From Deltaproteobacteria bacterium (GTDB lineage Bacteria > Myxococcota_A > UBA9042 > PHBI01), in NCBI GenBank assembly GCA_020632715.1, contig JACKFA010000012.1, forward strand, positions 1-64,000: DNA of 64,000 nt, given 5' to 3'. The notes below the pieces were generated by a model. The model saw nothing but the letters and a program-made list of their open reading frames with translations, was not told where the DNA came from and ran no database searches. The position numbers and the translations under genes were made by a program. Positions 29,701 to 34,588 of the stretch are shown piece by piece (position 1 is the stretch's first letter; each line of letters begins with the position of its first letter).

Positions 29701-30678
29701 CTGCCGGGCGACTACCGGTACCGCACGCGGCGGCACTCGATCACGCTCGTCGACCTCGACGACGACGGCGACAACGACTTCGTGCTCGAGGGTACGGACT
29801 ACCCGTACAGCTGCCCGAGCGGGGTGGACTGCTACAACCACCTCGAGCTCGTCAACGACGGCACGGGGCACTTCGTGGACCGGACGAGCCCGAACTACAC
29901 GGTGACGCGCGAGTGGGGGACGGAGGTGCTCCTGCCCATCGACCTCGACCTCGACGGGGACATGGACTGGCTCATCGGGTCGAACTACAGCAACTCGCAG
30001 AACTCGCGGGTGGCGATGAACGGCGGGAACGCGCTCGGGGTCGGCGGGGCCTACGTGTTCGACCAGACGAGCCCGTGGATGAGCCAGGTGGACCGGGCGA
30101 ACATCACGGACTTCGAGATCATCGACGTGAACGGGGACGCGTTCCCGGACGTGTTCGTGGGGACGTCGGGGGCGAGCCGCGTGTGGACCAACTTCCAGGG
30201 TCAGTTCTTCGTGAACTCGACGCTCGAGCGGGACCACGTGACGCCGTTCTTCTCGGCGACGAGCACGGGGACGCGCGACATCGTGACCATCGACATCGAC
30301 AACGACGGCGACCTCGACATCATCGACGTGGTGAGCGGGGTGAACCGGCTCTACGTGCGCGACGGGGCGAACGGCTTCGTGGACCGCACGGCGTCGATGC
30401 CGCAGGTGAGCGCGGACAGCGTGTGCGCGGCGGTCGGGGACCTCGACCTCGACGGGTTCGACGACCTCTACATCGCGAACTGGAACACGAAGAACCAGCT
30501 GTTCACGAACCTCGGCGGGTCCGGGTTCAGCGACACGTCGGGCGGGCTCCCGTGGGACGCGCTGCGCTCGCAGTGCGTGTTCCTCTACGACTTCGACCAC
30601 GACGGGGATCTCGACGCGCTGGTGCCCAGCAACAACGACCAGAGCCGGATCTTCATCAACACGATCCACAGCCCGTGA
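17743..30678 (+). CDS. Giant IPT/TIG-repeat lipoprotein with FG-GAP repeats and inserted C-type lectin domain (second of pair)
   Basis: 4311 residues, starting in the ATGA overlap with the preceding gene. The N-terminus is a good lipoprotein signal with lipobox LGAC. Residues about 59-3250 hold 35 IPT/TIG repeats; 14 FG-GAP/VCBS repeats follow from about 3275, with a C-type lectin domain inserted after repeat 4 (about 3480-3685). This lectin domain has the canonical EPN motif (PSEPNN), plus WIGLRD, CWDD and YLCED, so it looks competent for a mannose-type calcium site. It is longer than its twin because of a Gly/Asn-rich loop before the EPN region. Domain order, repeat number and repeat-specific oddities match the first protein, so the two arose by tandem gene duplication. 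A palindrome made of rare codons lies at 20521-20540. The expected location is the outer membrane surface. Confidence 0.93.
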   Translation: MMDRADYRRAPWRAPRLLAAAAVLGALGLALGACGDAVNEGGNLTYLSDASASEGARSLRVLSILPPNGAVTGGQLVLISGTGFEPDMEVAFDGVAALQVLVGGDELAGMRVPAGKAEGPVDVTVTLKDGRSFTVSRGYTYLPAPGASKLQVLGVMPPRGYVSGGDLVVVEGTRFVDGAEVFFGNVAATEVRVVGPQAITARSPAGFAIGRVDVRVTVPETGDGPAADATLQNGFEYVPDEVVTRDPLVVLGVLPAEGALAGGELVTVQGQGFAAGAAVRFGGAPATEVQVIGSGAIVCKTPRGAAAGVVDVEVTLPPDPGAAVGAKATLPAGFRYLDDTRELRLAQAHPDYGPLSGGTDVTLEGQGFVEGATVFFGDVPASQVEVLADTALNCRVPAGVTPGHVDVRVELPGTGGQPGPVVTLPNGFEYLDDVPDELVLLEVLPRTGPMAGGNLVTLAGRGFELDAVVYFGGVAATEVSVLGPNAISCRAPAGVEPGAVDVRVELPGGASSTRADAYGYIAEDDTEELLVLNALPPRGGVSGGEIVTLAGQGFATGATVTIGGAPATEVHVLGASALTAKTPAAAAVGYADITVSLPGGAQHTLVHGFEYVDDTVAPDALALIGVIPTAGPLSGGNIVTLAGRAFAPGAAVTFDGVAATNVTVIGTSAITCRAPQGAAPGAVTVRVELGGGDAAELADAYTYLDDVVLPDALVVSRVQPAEGSLAGGTLVTVSGQGFAPGTVVRFGGRAATDVNVLGPTAITLRTPPGVAAQAVDVAVTRADGEAVTTPSGFTYVDDGVQPEVLGVTRAIPASGPLAGGGVVALAGTGFADGMTVSIGGVRVNDVQVLGTTAAMGTVPAGAAAGRVAIVVTLDGETATLADGYEYLESGVVGPQDLDVLAVTPASGPLSGGNTVAVAGHGFVAGATVRFGTVAATDVLVAGESVITCRVPAGAAEGAASVTVALPGGATKTLAGAYEYIDDTVAADPLRVGAVLPDAGSVAGGEVVTITGTGFAAGADVMFGDALATDVRVLAATVITAKTPAGAAAGAVDVTVTLPGGASDTLATAYLYTPLVAPTTLAVTQIIPHTGSIAGGDVVALGGTGFRAGATVTFGGVAATAVQVHAGEALTCTTPPGVNAAAVDVVVSVPAAGELAAESVTREDAFTYVDDTVTPETLHVSGVQPARGALSGGTTVTLLGSAFAAGDRVYFGTREATLVNVLAPEALTARTPAGAAAGDVDVRVVRADGSAEHSLVAGFRYLDDSVTAEPLLVLEAIPATGPLTGGNVVALSGSGFAPGATVSFGGIPATAVQVLGSTAITCRAPAFNQARAVAVTVTLAGGASYTLHDGYVYTPVANETLGLAAIYPGSGTVGGGQLVLLTGSGFDPAMSVKIGGAPSPLVQVLSSHSATALTPAHAVGVVDVVATNPDQATATLTAAFGYVDDGVVGPSTDPTVGVVSPATGPTTGGTLVRIAGAAFTPGMVVYFGGVPATDVTVLSPSTATARVPAATATGPVAVRVETPTGGAGTLAGAFTYVTPSATPPTATSSWPATGPHTGGTWVVLEGTGFDDATTAWFGMRPATTTHVVSPTRLIAVAPPAAVGAVTLTVVRSDGETAALADAFAYYDAATLPADPPVVASVFASSGGVGGGESASVIGSGFNDAARVFFGTTEATVANTSGGATERTIVTPAHATGSVGVTVVNPDGLTHTLRDGYVYFAPPPLLRAVAPAVGGAGGGYEVVVSGRNLGAHLTVDFGGALVTSFNRASADELAFFAPPHAPGLVDVAVATGDGQHDMLPDMFLYVDDSALSDPRITTIEPTSGPPAGGYLMHVRGANFAPDAQVAFGDTPALSTEWLNDGLLAVLVPPGPPETAVDVSVHNSLSAVAVAPAAFSYESTFIAPLRIGAVRPGVGPTDGGTVVVIEGDGFVAGSTVTVGGADATNVTLVSSTMLTAVTPAGAGGLADVVVQRPDGAQTVAAKAFGYVPAGLIGASPTITAASPPLGPKAGGALVLLRGERFGTGATVWFGGNQAPSVTFVDETTVAVRTPARAAAGTVAIAMVLPSGAIGVLPGGYTYYDATGATPPTVLGASPTTGSTYGGEDVGIAGSGFAGGARAYLCDRPAVVRSLTGDGLLAVTTPSAAPGACSVAVVNPDGLTGEKSEAFEFVAPTPVVTGVIPAVGPTGGGVDVVIQGQDFVPGASVRFGNAASPLVTVANRTTLTARIPSHPQATVSVTVVNPGSQQALGTLDNAFTFLDEINGDPPQIDVITPGTGPVGGGTPVRVLGEGFLPGAVVVFDASVIPDAEIVSAYELRFVTPPRAAAGEVDVTVLNPNGLGATVPSGFAYLDPSTPPPTITTIVPNGGPEAGGNTISIAGTNFRATGTWTLGGQVLDSVATFGDTVTARAPAHAPGPVDLVYVGPDGQVAVKVAAYEYRPAPVLDRLLPAIGGIAGDTRVTLVGENFAPGMSVLFGGVPGSVILVASSTTVDVKTPPAAAPGFVDVTVRNADLQSTTRAQAYEYIAPPVVTSLWPPQGPVAGGTLVELTGTGFHPGSRVWFGPNQATEVAFGSSTSLFAFVPVATTASVVSVQVKNPDDKESTLADAFTYLNPGQLGLTPFITEIFPVRGPSSGGTRVGFSGANFVAGGRAVFLAKVATLEERRGDRAIAVAPAHEVGEADVFWVGPDGQTVQAPSAFTYVDPASLGAAPVISAVTPSEGSTAGGLEVAVVGQNFQAGARVRFGGDDGTGESEGANELHVRTPAHARGPVSVWVVNPDGTQRQWGGSFLFLAAPRVTKITPKQGPTDGGTRATLEGTSLLEDPQGTLPQVLFCAGFAARSSCAAVDPTTMTAATDGTSLTFDTPQHAAGLVEVGVVAPDGQEHGLAAAFTYTLVPTITDVTPDAGSTRGGDLVTLTGTGFQPGLAVTFGGVSCTSITVNGPTSLTCVTPTGASGTVDVKVRNLDGGQVTAVEGYTYIAPPTIDRVVPNLAAEGVSGIEAVVNGHNFGVGARVFFNATELDIVSLTSTNIRVAVPDLTGTVDVIVRNPDGQESRLTDGFTYIPPLQPPTAAFISPRTGSTLGGDTFQIAGANFLAGAIVEFGHDNVWSPATNVGVRNNGTLVTGNAPAYPAGTVSVRVTNSDGQAATLANAFEFVRPPDAAPLNVINIEPARAIVAGGVWITVAGTGFRANAQITFTQGTETVGALDVQRFGPTLLRAKVPQAPLRIAGPATLTVTNPQTFSLPAEVYSVTDFFEYIDGTVFVRSPGDRLPHEDTTAVTDGSLVFDADGDELEDVLIFKRDADDQLLMNGFEGRPGWFSRRTFHTDATSYHLTQWAAARDWDGDGDLDVFRVIQRNSDNLLEYCENDAAIFSCRGIYASGTTCGTSYQRWNRVEFGDLNCDGRDDIFVPMNSTSCKNAIILNLGDSQFRATTDPLPDDLEYTRAAALGDVDGDGDVDIILGQDQSTINRLYLNNCMDLQVAAEPNGCAMDLPWAVTTVYGGKRYARSTYTTNWADARHTCQAFGMDLVKIDDRDEDAHVRWHADNRGYNMWIGLRDTDGNNVDEWVPGTTNLPSPPRILENNDPPAFVNSSGGVAGTSGKFANNDGRFGGPAHPDYVYQRFCTPGAFTFPEDISYGFTQVGEPTLCTYNPSEPNNTSQDCVYYYWNNSGDQRGSCWDDVACTSNYYYLCEDDTLRNPCGNAWAFTNVQYPTTFPLSGGDTRDALLIDVDHDEDHRLDVVFINHGEPSKVFINGGPQAGGKLFTDKSGDFWPADAPNLRGAVATDIDLDGDLDLIGFSTIYSSGTSIDHWSPRIYLSDRYGLSYRQPGCSVSTGSCRCNPTFETCETVQEPEGTGRFTEVSGTRWGPHGRDDSTDDVRTNGSGQYIPFSVGDLDADGYPDVYIAGYSYSDRMVMNNGYEEGTAWVDENRVGIGHFRFNAYRSLPELYAHDSTSFAFGDVNGDGAPDLMIAGYDDPLKLWLNDGAGNFADVSSTHLPGDYRYRTRRHSITLVDLDDDGDNDFVLEGTDYPYSCPSGVDCYNHLELVNDGTGHFVDRTSPNYTVTREWGTEVLLPIDLDLDGDMDWLIGSNYSNSQNSRVAMNGGNALGVGGAYVFDQTSPWMSQVDRANITDFEIIDVNGDAFPDVFVGTSGASRVWTNFQGQFFVNSTLERDHVTPFFSATSTGTRDIVTIDIDNDGDLDIIDVVSGVNRLYVRDGANGFVDRTASMPQVSADSVCAAVGDLDLDGFDDLYIANWNTKNQLFTNLGGSGFSDTSGGLPWDALRSQCVFLYDFDHDGDLDALVPSNNDQSRIFINTIHSP
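17917..27492 (+). repeat. Array of 35 IPT/TIG repeats (second giant gene)
   Basis: Also 35 copies by the same count. Individual copies pair with the same-numbered copy of the first gene: copy 17 (GGTW then WFG), copy 23 (extra Cys, AYLCD), copy 26 (GTWTLGG), copy 29 (GPSSGGTRVG then FLA) and copy 31 (LLEDPQG insertion with Cys). This register shows the whole array was inherited from one 35-repeat ancestor. Confidence 0.88.
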
Positions 30679-30845
30679 CGCCGCAGGCGCCGCTGACCGG
30701 GGCGCGAGCGCTCGACGCGCCGGCGGCGGTGACCGTGCACGAGGCGCTGTCGGCGCCGGAGATCGGCGCGCTGATCGTGGCGGGCCGCGTGGCGCCGAAC
30801 CCGCGCTGGCAGGAGGACTTCGGCGTTCAGCGCATGGGATCGTAG
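30675..30845 (+). CDS. Possible 56-residue coupled small protein
   Basis: A GTG start overlaps the stop of the second giant gene (GTGA), giving 56 codons to a TAG. The product begins MTPQAPLTGARALDAPAAVT and ends with a charged, aromatic stretch (PRWQEDFG). There is no signal peptide and I recognise no family. It overlaps the 3' end of the opposite-strand lipoprotein gene by 19 bp. Support is limited to the coupling geometry and GC-ending codons, which random frames in this DNA can also show. Confidence 0.3.
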   Translation: MTPQAPLTGARALDAPAAVTVHEALSAPEIGALIVAGRVAPNPRWQEDFGVQRMGS

Positions 30846-31078
30846 GGCCCCTGCGGCCCGATCCCGTCGCGGTTCTCGCGCCGCGGCACGCAGCTGCACT
30901 CCTCGCAGCCGTCCTCGGTCGTGTGGCAGACGGACTGGAACTCCATGCTGCAGGCCGGCATGGGCCGGTAGTCCGTGCACTTCCCTTCGCGCTCTCCCGC
31001 CGAGGAGGTCGCGCACGCCGGCGCGCTCAGCGGGAGGGCGAGGGCCAGGATCAGGGCCAGGGCGACTCGGTGGGACAT
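30827..31078 (-). CDS. Small Cys-rich lipoprotein
   Basis: 83 residues. The start at 31078 is supported by AGGAGG eight bases upstream and a -10-like TAGAAT at 31103-31098. The signal peptide (MSHRVALALILALALPLSAP) ends at a lipobox-like APAC. The mature part is short, with six further Cys: CTDY..PAC.....VCHTT.DGCEECSCVP. The ending GC..C.CVP resembles antistasin/hirustasin-type protease-inhibitor modules, but the match is only to Cys spacing. It sits tail-to-tail with the giant operon and divergent from a TPR lipoprotein. A protease-inhibitor role is a guess. Confidence 0.72.
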   Translation of the reverse strand: MSHRVALALILALALPLSAPACATSSAGEREGKCTDYRPMPACSMEFQSVCHTTEDGCEECSCVPRRENRDGIGPQGPYDPMR

Positions 31079-31225
31079 CGGCTCACCTCCTGGGCCGATT
31101 CTATCCGAACACGACGCCCGCGCCGAGCCGGCCGAGATGACCGCCCTACACCGCTCCCACACCCGCCCGCGGGCGCTTCCCCGGCGCTCGCGGCCGTGCT
31201 ACGCCTCGCGCCCAGGAGGTTCCCC

Positions 31226-32770
31226 ATGCATCGACACCTGCTCAGCGCCGCGGCCGCCGCGGCGATCACCCTCGCCGCGCCCGCGTGCGGCTCGAAGAAG
31301 GACACCCCGCCGGAGACGCCGCCCCCGGCGACGACGACGGCCGCGCCGGCCCCGGAGACCACGGCGCCACCGGCCGAGACGACCGCGCCTCCCGCGGAGA
31401 CCGCGGCCCCCGCCGCGGACGTGGCCGACGCGCCGCCCGCCGAGCCCGCCGTGGACGTCGTCGTGTGGAGCGCGTCCGGCGACGGCGCGAAGGCCACGTG
31501 GTACCAGGTCGCGGGCGACGAGGTGACCGAGGTCGCCACGCGCCCGGAGGCCGCGCTCTTCGACGGCACCACGCTCTTCGCGCTGCAGACGCGCTGGACG
31601 CGCCAGAACATGATGCCGTGCGAGGCCCTCGACGACGAGGGCGGCGAGCACGCGCCGAGCGGCGCGGTCGACCTGCCGTCGCTCGTCGCGCGGCCGCTCG
31701 GGAGCGAGGCCGCGGAGAAGGTCGTCGTCGCCGCCGAGAGCGCGGGCGGCGGCTTCGGCGACGTCGACAGCAACACGATCTCCCTCGAGGGGAGCGCGGG
31801 CGCGGTCGTCGTCTTCGAGCACGTGGACACGGGCTACGGCTGCGGCGCCCACGGCTACGACGAGAGCGGACACGGGGCGTTCGACGTGGCGGCGGGCGCG
31901 CCGGTCTCGCGCGATGGGCTCCGCGCGGCCGTCTCCGACCTCGCGGACAAGGCGCGCGAGCCGATCTTCGCGGCGGCCGTCAAGGACGAGTGCCGCTCGG
32001 CGGAGGAGCCGTACGCGGCCGACGACATCTCGCTCGACGGGACGAGCCTCCGCCGGACGGGCGACGGCGTCGAGGTGGTCTACCACTTCTACGTCGAGCC
32101 CGAGGCGGAGTGGGCGCGCAACTGCGAGATCGGCGAGGACGTCGGCGGCCCCTTCCGCGCCGAGACGCGGCTCGTCGCGCCGACGGACGCCGAGCAGAAG
32201 GCGCTCGCGAAGCTCGGCGCCGAGGGCGTCGTGGGCTACTCGACGGTGACGCTCACGGGCGAGGCGCGCGACGCGGCGCTCACGGCGTTCAAGGACGCGG
32301 CGACCCTGGCGCCGCCGAAGCCGGCGCCGCCCGCGGCCCCGGCGGTGGCGGACGGCGGCGGCGACGACGGCGGGGCGGCCCCGGCGGTGGCGGACGCGGA
32401 CGCGAGCGTGGTCGCGCTCATCAAGGACGCGCGCAAGGCGACGGCCGAGAAGCGCTACGACGACGCCATCGCGGCGTTCAGCGCGGCCATCGAGAAGGAC
32501 GCGAAGGCGGCGCGGGCGTGGTCGGGGCGCGGCTACGCGAAGCTCCTCGCGGGCAAGGTCGACGAGGCCGACCAGGACTTCGACAAGGCCCTGCTCCTCG
32601 ACAACGACGACACCTTCCAGGCGGCCGTGTGGTTCAACAAGGGCCTCGTCGCCGAGAAGCGCGGCGACAAGGAGACGGCGCGCTCCCACTACGAGACGGC
32701 GAAGTCGAAGAAGCCGTCGAAGGCGGTGGAGCTCCGGCTGAAGGCCCTCGGCGACGAGCCGTCGCGCTGA
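31226..32770 (+). CDS. TPR-containing lipoprotein
   Basis: 514 residues. AGGAGG lies seven bases before the ATG. The signal peptide ends at the lipobox APAC, followed by a Thr/Pro/Ala-rich linker (about residues 28-75) typical of surface or periplasmic lipoproteins. Residues 80-360 form an unrecognised domain with a few Cys (GYGCGAHGYDESGH). Residues about 390-505 hold three TPR-like helical pairs (KRYDDAIAAFSAAIEKD; ARAWSGRGYAKLLAGKVDEA; AVWFNKGLVAEKRGDKETA), suggesting a protein-protein interaction role at the envelope. It ends convergently with the stress-protein gene across a shared hairpin. Confidence 0.85.
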   Translation: MHRHLLSAAAAAAITLAAPACGSKKDTPPETPPPATTTAAPAPETTAPPAETTAPPAETAAPAADVADAPPAEPAVDVVVWSASGDGAKATWYQVAGDEVTEVATRPEAALFDGTTLFALQTRWTRQNMMPCEALDDEGGEHAPSGAVDLPSLVARPLGSEAAEKVVVAAESAGGGFGDVDSNTISLEGSAGAVVVFEHVDTGYGCGAHGYDESGHGAFDVAAGAPVSRDGLRAAVSDLADKAREPIFAAAVKDECRSAEEPYAADDISLDGTSLRRTGDGVEVVYHFYVEPEAEWARNCEIGEDVGGPFRAETRLVAPTDAEQKALAKLGAEGVVGYSTVTLTGEARDAALTAFKDAATLAPPKPAPPAAPAVADGGGDDGGAAPAVADADASVVALIKDARKATAEKRYDDAIAAFSAAIEKDAKAARAWSGRGYAKLLAGKVDEADQDFDKALLLDNDDTFQAAVWFNKGLVAEKRGDKETARSHYETAKSKKPSKAVELRLKALGDEPSR

Positions 32771-32830
32771 GCCTCTCGCGGCGGGTCGGGGCGCGCTCGC
32801 CACGGCGAGGCGCCCCGGCGCCAGAGGCTC
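32769..32830. terminator. Bidirectional hairpin between convergent genes
   Basis: The outer arms GAGCCTCT (32769-32776) and AGAGGCTC (32823-32830) are perfect complements. Inside them GGGGCGC and CTCGCC pair with GGCGAG and GCGCCCC with one bulged base. The hairpin spans exactly the gap between the TPR lipoprotein stop and the stress-protein stop. There is no T-tract, so strength as an intrinsic terminator is uncertain, but placement fits a shared terminator. Confidence 0.6.
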
Positions 32831-33265
32831 CTATCTGACGATGGTGACCGGCACCTTCGCGTGGCGCGCGATGCCGTCGCTGACGCTCCCGAGGAGGAGC
32901 TCCTTGATGGGCGAGAGCCCGCGGTTGCCGACCACGATGAGGTCGGCGCCGACGTGCTCGGCCTGGTAGACGACCTCGCGCACGGGGTCGCCGTAGGCGT
33001 GGAGCTCCTGCACCGGCGCGGACACCGGGCCCATCGCCGTGAGGGTGGCCTTGATGATGGCGTCCTCGACGTCGTTGGGCCCGCTCCCGCCGTTGGCGGA
33101 GGCGCGCCGCTCGGCGTCGACGCGCGCCTCGCCGAGGGTCGCCACGTGGATGAGGACGAGCGAGGCGTCGATGGACGCCGCGAGCGCCGCGGCCCAGCGG
33201 GCCGCCGTGACCGACGCGACCGAGCCGTCCGTCGGGACCATGATCTTCTTGATGGGGATCGACAT
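32831..33265 (-). CDS. Universal stress protein (UspA family)
   Basis: 144 residues, single-domain UspA fold. The start MSIPIKKIMVPTDGS at 33265 is the normal family N-terminus; the upstream extension is not family-like. The ATP-binding signature G-x2-G-x9-G-S is intact near the C-terminus (GNRG, nine residues, GSVS), and the protein ends VTIVR as is usual. It is likely an ATP-binding stress-response protein of the cytoplasm. It is divergent from the redox-protein/Nudix pair; a 6-bp-arm palindrome (CGGGTC/GACCCG, 33379-33394) lies between them. Confidence 0.93.
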   Translation of the reverse strand: MSIPIKKIMVPTDGSVASVTAARWAAALAASIDASLVLIHVATLGEARVDAERRASANGGSGPNDVEDAIIKATLTAMGPVSAPVQELHAYGDPVREVVYQAEHVGADLIVVGNRGLSPIKELLLGSVSDGIARHAKVPVTIVR

Positions 33266-33483
33266 ATCGCTGCCCCTGCTCCGAGGTTGCGACGGCGAGC
33301 GGAGCAAGCGCCGTGCCTCGGGGACGATGGAGCGAAGCGGCGCGATCTCGGCACCTTACGAAGCGACACGCGCCGACACGGGTCATTCGACCCGCGCGCG
33401 CCTGGCTCGCTGGGCGGCGTCGCCCACCCCGACCCGGCGGCGATGGATTGCCGCGGGCCGGGAATCGCGTCACCATCCGCCGC

Positions 33484-34011
33484 ATGCCTGACCTCTCCCC
33501 GCGCGAGCTCGAGCTCGTCGCCCTCGCCCGCGAGAAGTGCCGCGTGCTCTACGAGGGCGTCCGGACCCCGCACCGCTCCTGCGGCATCGCGCTCGCCGAG
33601 ACCTTCGGCCTCCCGACGCGCCCCTACCAGGCGCTCCGGCGCGGCGGCGTGACGGGCGCCGGCGAGTGCGGCGCCATCGTCGCGGGGCGGCTCGTCCTGG
33701 GCGAGCTCCTCGGCGACCCGGACCCGACGGCCCCGGTGACGCCCGCGCTCGTGGACGCGATGGCGGAGTACGAGGGGCTCTGGCGGGAGCGCGTCAGCCG
33801 CCGCGACGCGCCGGGGTCGGACGTCGTGTGCAACACGCTCACGGGGCAGTTCGTGCAGTTCCGGTCGGCCGAGCGCCACGGCTTCTGCACCGATCTCGCC
33901 ACGGAGGTCGCGACCTGCGTCGCCGAGGTGCTCGCGCGGCGCGGGCTCCTCGGCGAGGTGGCGCCGATCGAGGGCCTCACGGACGACGCCGCCGACGGGG
34001 GGGCGCGCTGA
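33484..34011 (+). CDS. C_GCAxxG_C_C-type putative redox protein
   Basis: 175 residues. Start MPDLSPREL at 33484. Cys-containing blocks are spaced as in the C_GCAxxG_C_C family: SCGIALAETFG, GAGECGAIVAG followed by LGELLG, then VVCNTLTG, FCTDL and TCVAEV. The Gly-rich GAGECGA segment and the paired C-terminal Cys are the main evidence; the first block reads CGI rather than GCA, so assignment is probable, not certain. Such proteins are thought to be redox-active, with poorly known function. The stop overlaps the Nudix start by one base (TGATG), implying coupled expression. Confidence 0.68.
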   Translation: MPDLSPRELELVALAREKCRVLYEGVRTPHRSCGIALAETFGLPTRPYQALRRGGVTGAGECGAIVAGRLVLGELLGDPDPTAPVTPALVDAMAEYEGLWRERVSRRDAPGSDVVCNTLTGQFVQFRSAERHGFCTDLATEVATCVAEVLARRGLLGEVAPIEGLTDDAADGGAR

Positions 34012-34493
34012 TGCCGGTGCCGACCGCTGGGCTCCTGATGTTCCGCGAGGTGGCGGGGGGCGCGCTGGAGGTGCTGCTGGTGCACCCCGGCGGGCCCTAC
34101 TACTGGAAGAAGGACGACGGCTGCTGGTCGATCCCGAAGGGCATCGTCGACGAGCCGCAGGTGGACGAGGCCGTCCTGCGGGCGACGGCCTGCCGCGAGC
34201 TCACGGAGGAGACGGGGCTCGCGCCGCCGCCGGAGGAGGCGCTGGTGTCGCTCGGGAGCCACAAGGCGAACAACAAGATCATCCACATCTGGGCGTTCCG
34301 GGGGGAGCTGCCCGAGGGCTACGTGCACACGAGCAACACGTTCGAGCTCGAGTGGCCGCCGCGGTCGGGGAAGATGGAGGAGCACCCGGAGGTCGACCGC
34401 GCCGAGTGGTTCGACCTCGAGACGGCGAGGCGGAAGCTCTCGAAGAACCAGCTGCCGTTCATCGATCGCCTGGCGGCGGCCGTCCGCGGCTGA
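34011..34493 (+). CDS. Nudix hydrolase
   Basis: 160 residues. The start overlaps the preceding stop (TGATG). The fold signature is clear: AGLLMFRE, LEVLLVHPGG, CWSIPKG and the catalytic helix RELTEETGL. The Nudix box is irregular: between the Gly of PKG and RELTEE there are 18 residues instead of the consensus 14, so the early Glu is displaced, although the REUxEE metal-binding core is intact. The C-terminal strand-helix (VDRAEWFDLETARRKL) is typical. It probably hydrolyses a nucleoside-diphosphate-linked substrate; the substrate cannot be read from sequence. Confidence 0.9.
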   Translation: MPVPTAGLLMFREVAGGALEVLLVHPGGPYYWKKDDGCWSIPKGIVDEPQVDEAVLRATACRELTEETGLAPPPEEALVSLGSHKANNKIIHIWAFRGELPEGYVHTSNTFELEWPPRSGKMEEHPEVDRAEWFDLETARRKLSKNQLPFIDRLAAAVRG

Positions 34494-34529
34494 CGGCGCG
34501 GCGGCTACCGCGCGGCGCGCGAAGAGGTG

Positions 34530-34558
34530 CTGACGGCGCCTCGCGACCCGGGTATGGT
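34530..34558 (+). promoter_or_regulatory. Probable sigma70-type promoter of proS
   Basis: CTGACG (34530-34535), a 17-base spacer, then TATGGT (34553-34558). A start site near 34565 would leave a leader of about 24 bases to the proS ATG at 34589, with GGAG in between. Matches to both hexamers are partial but spacing and position are right. Confidence 0.5.
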
Positions 34559-34588
34559 CCGCCGCGAGAAGGAACCCGGAGACGCGCC

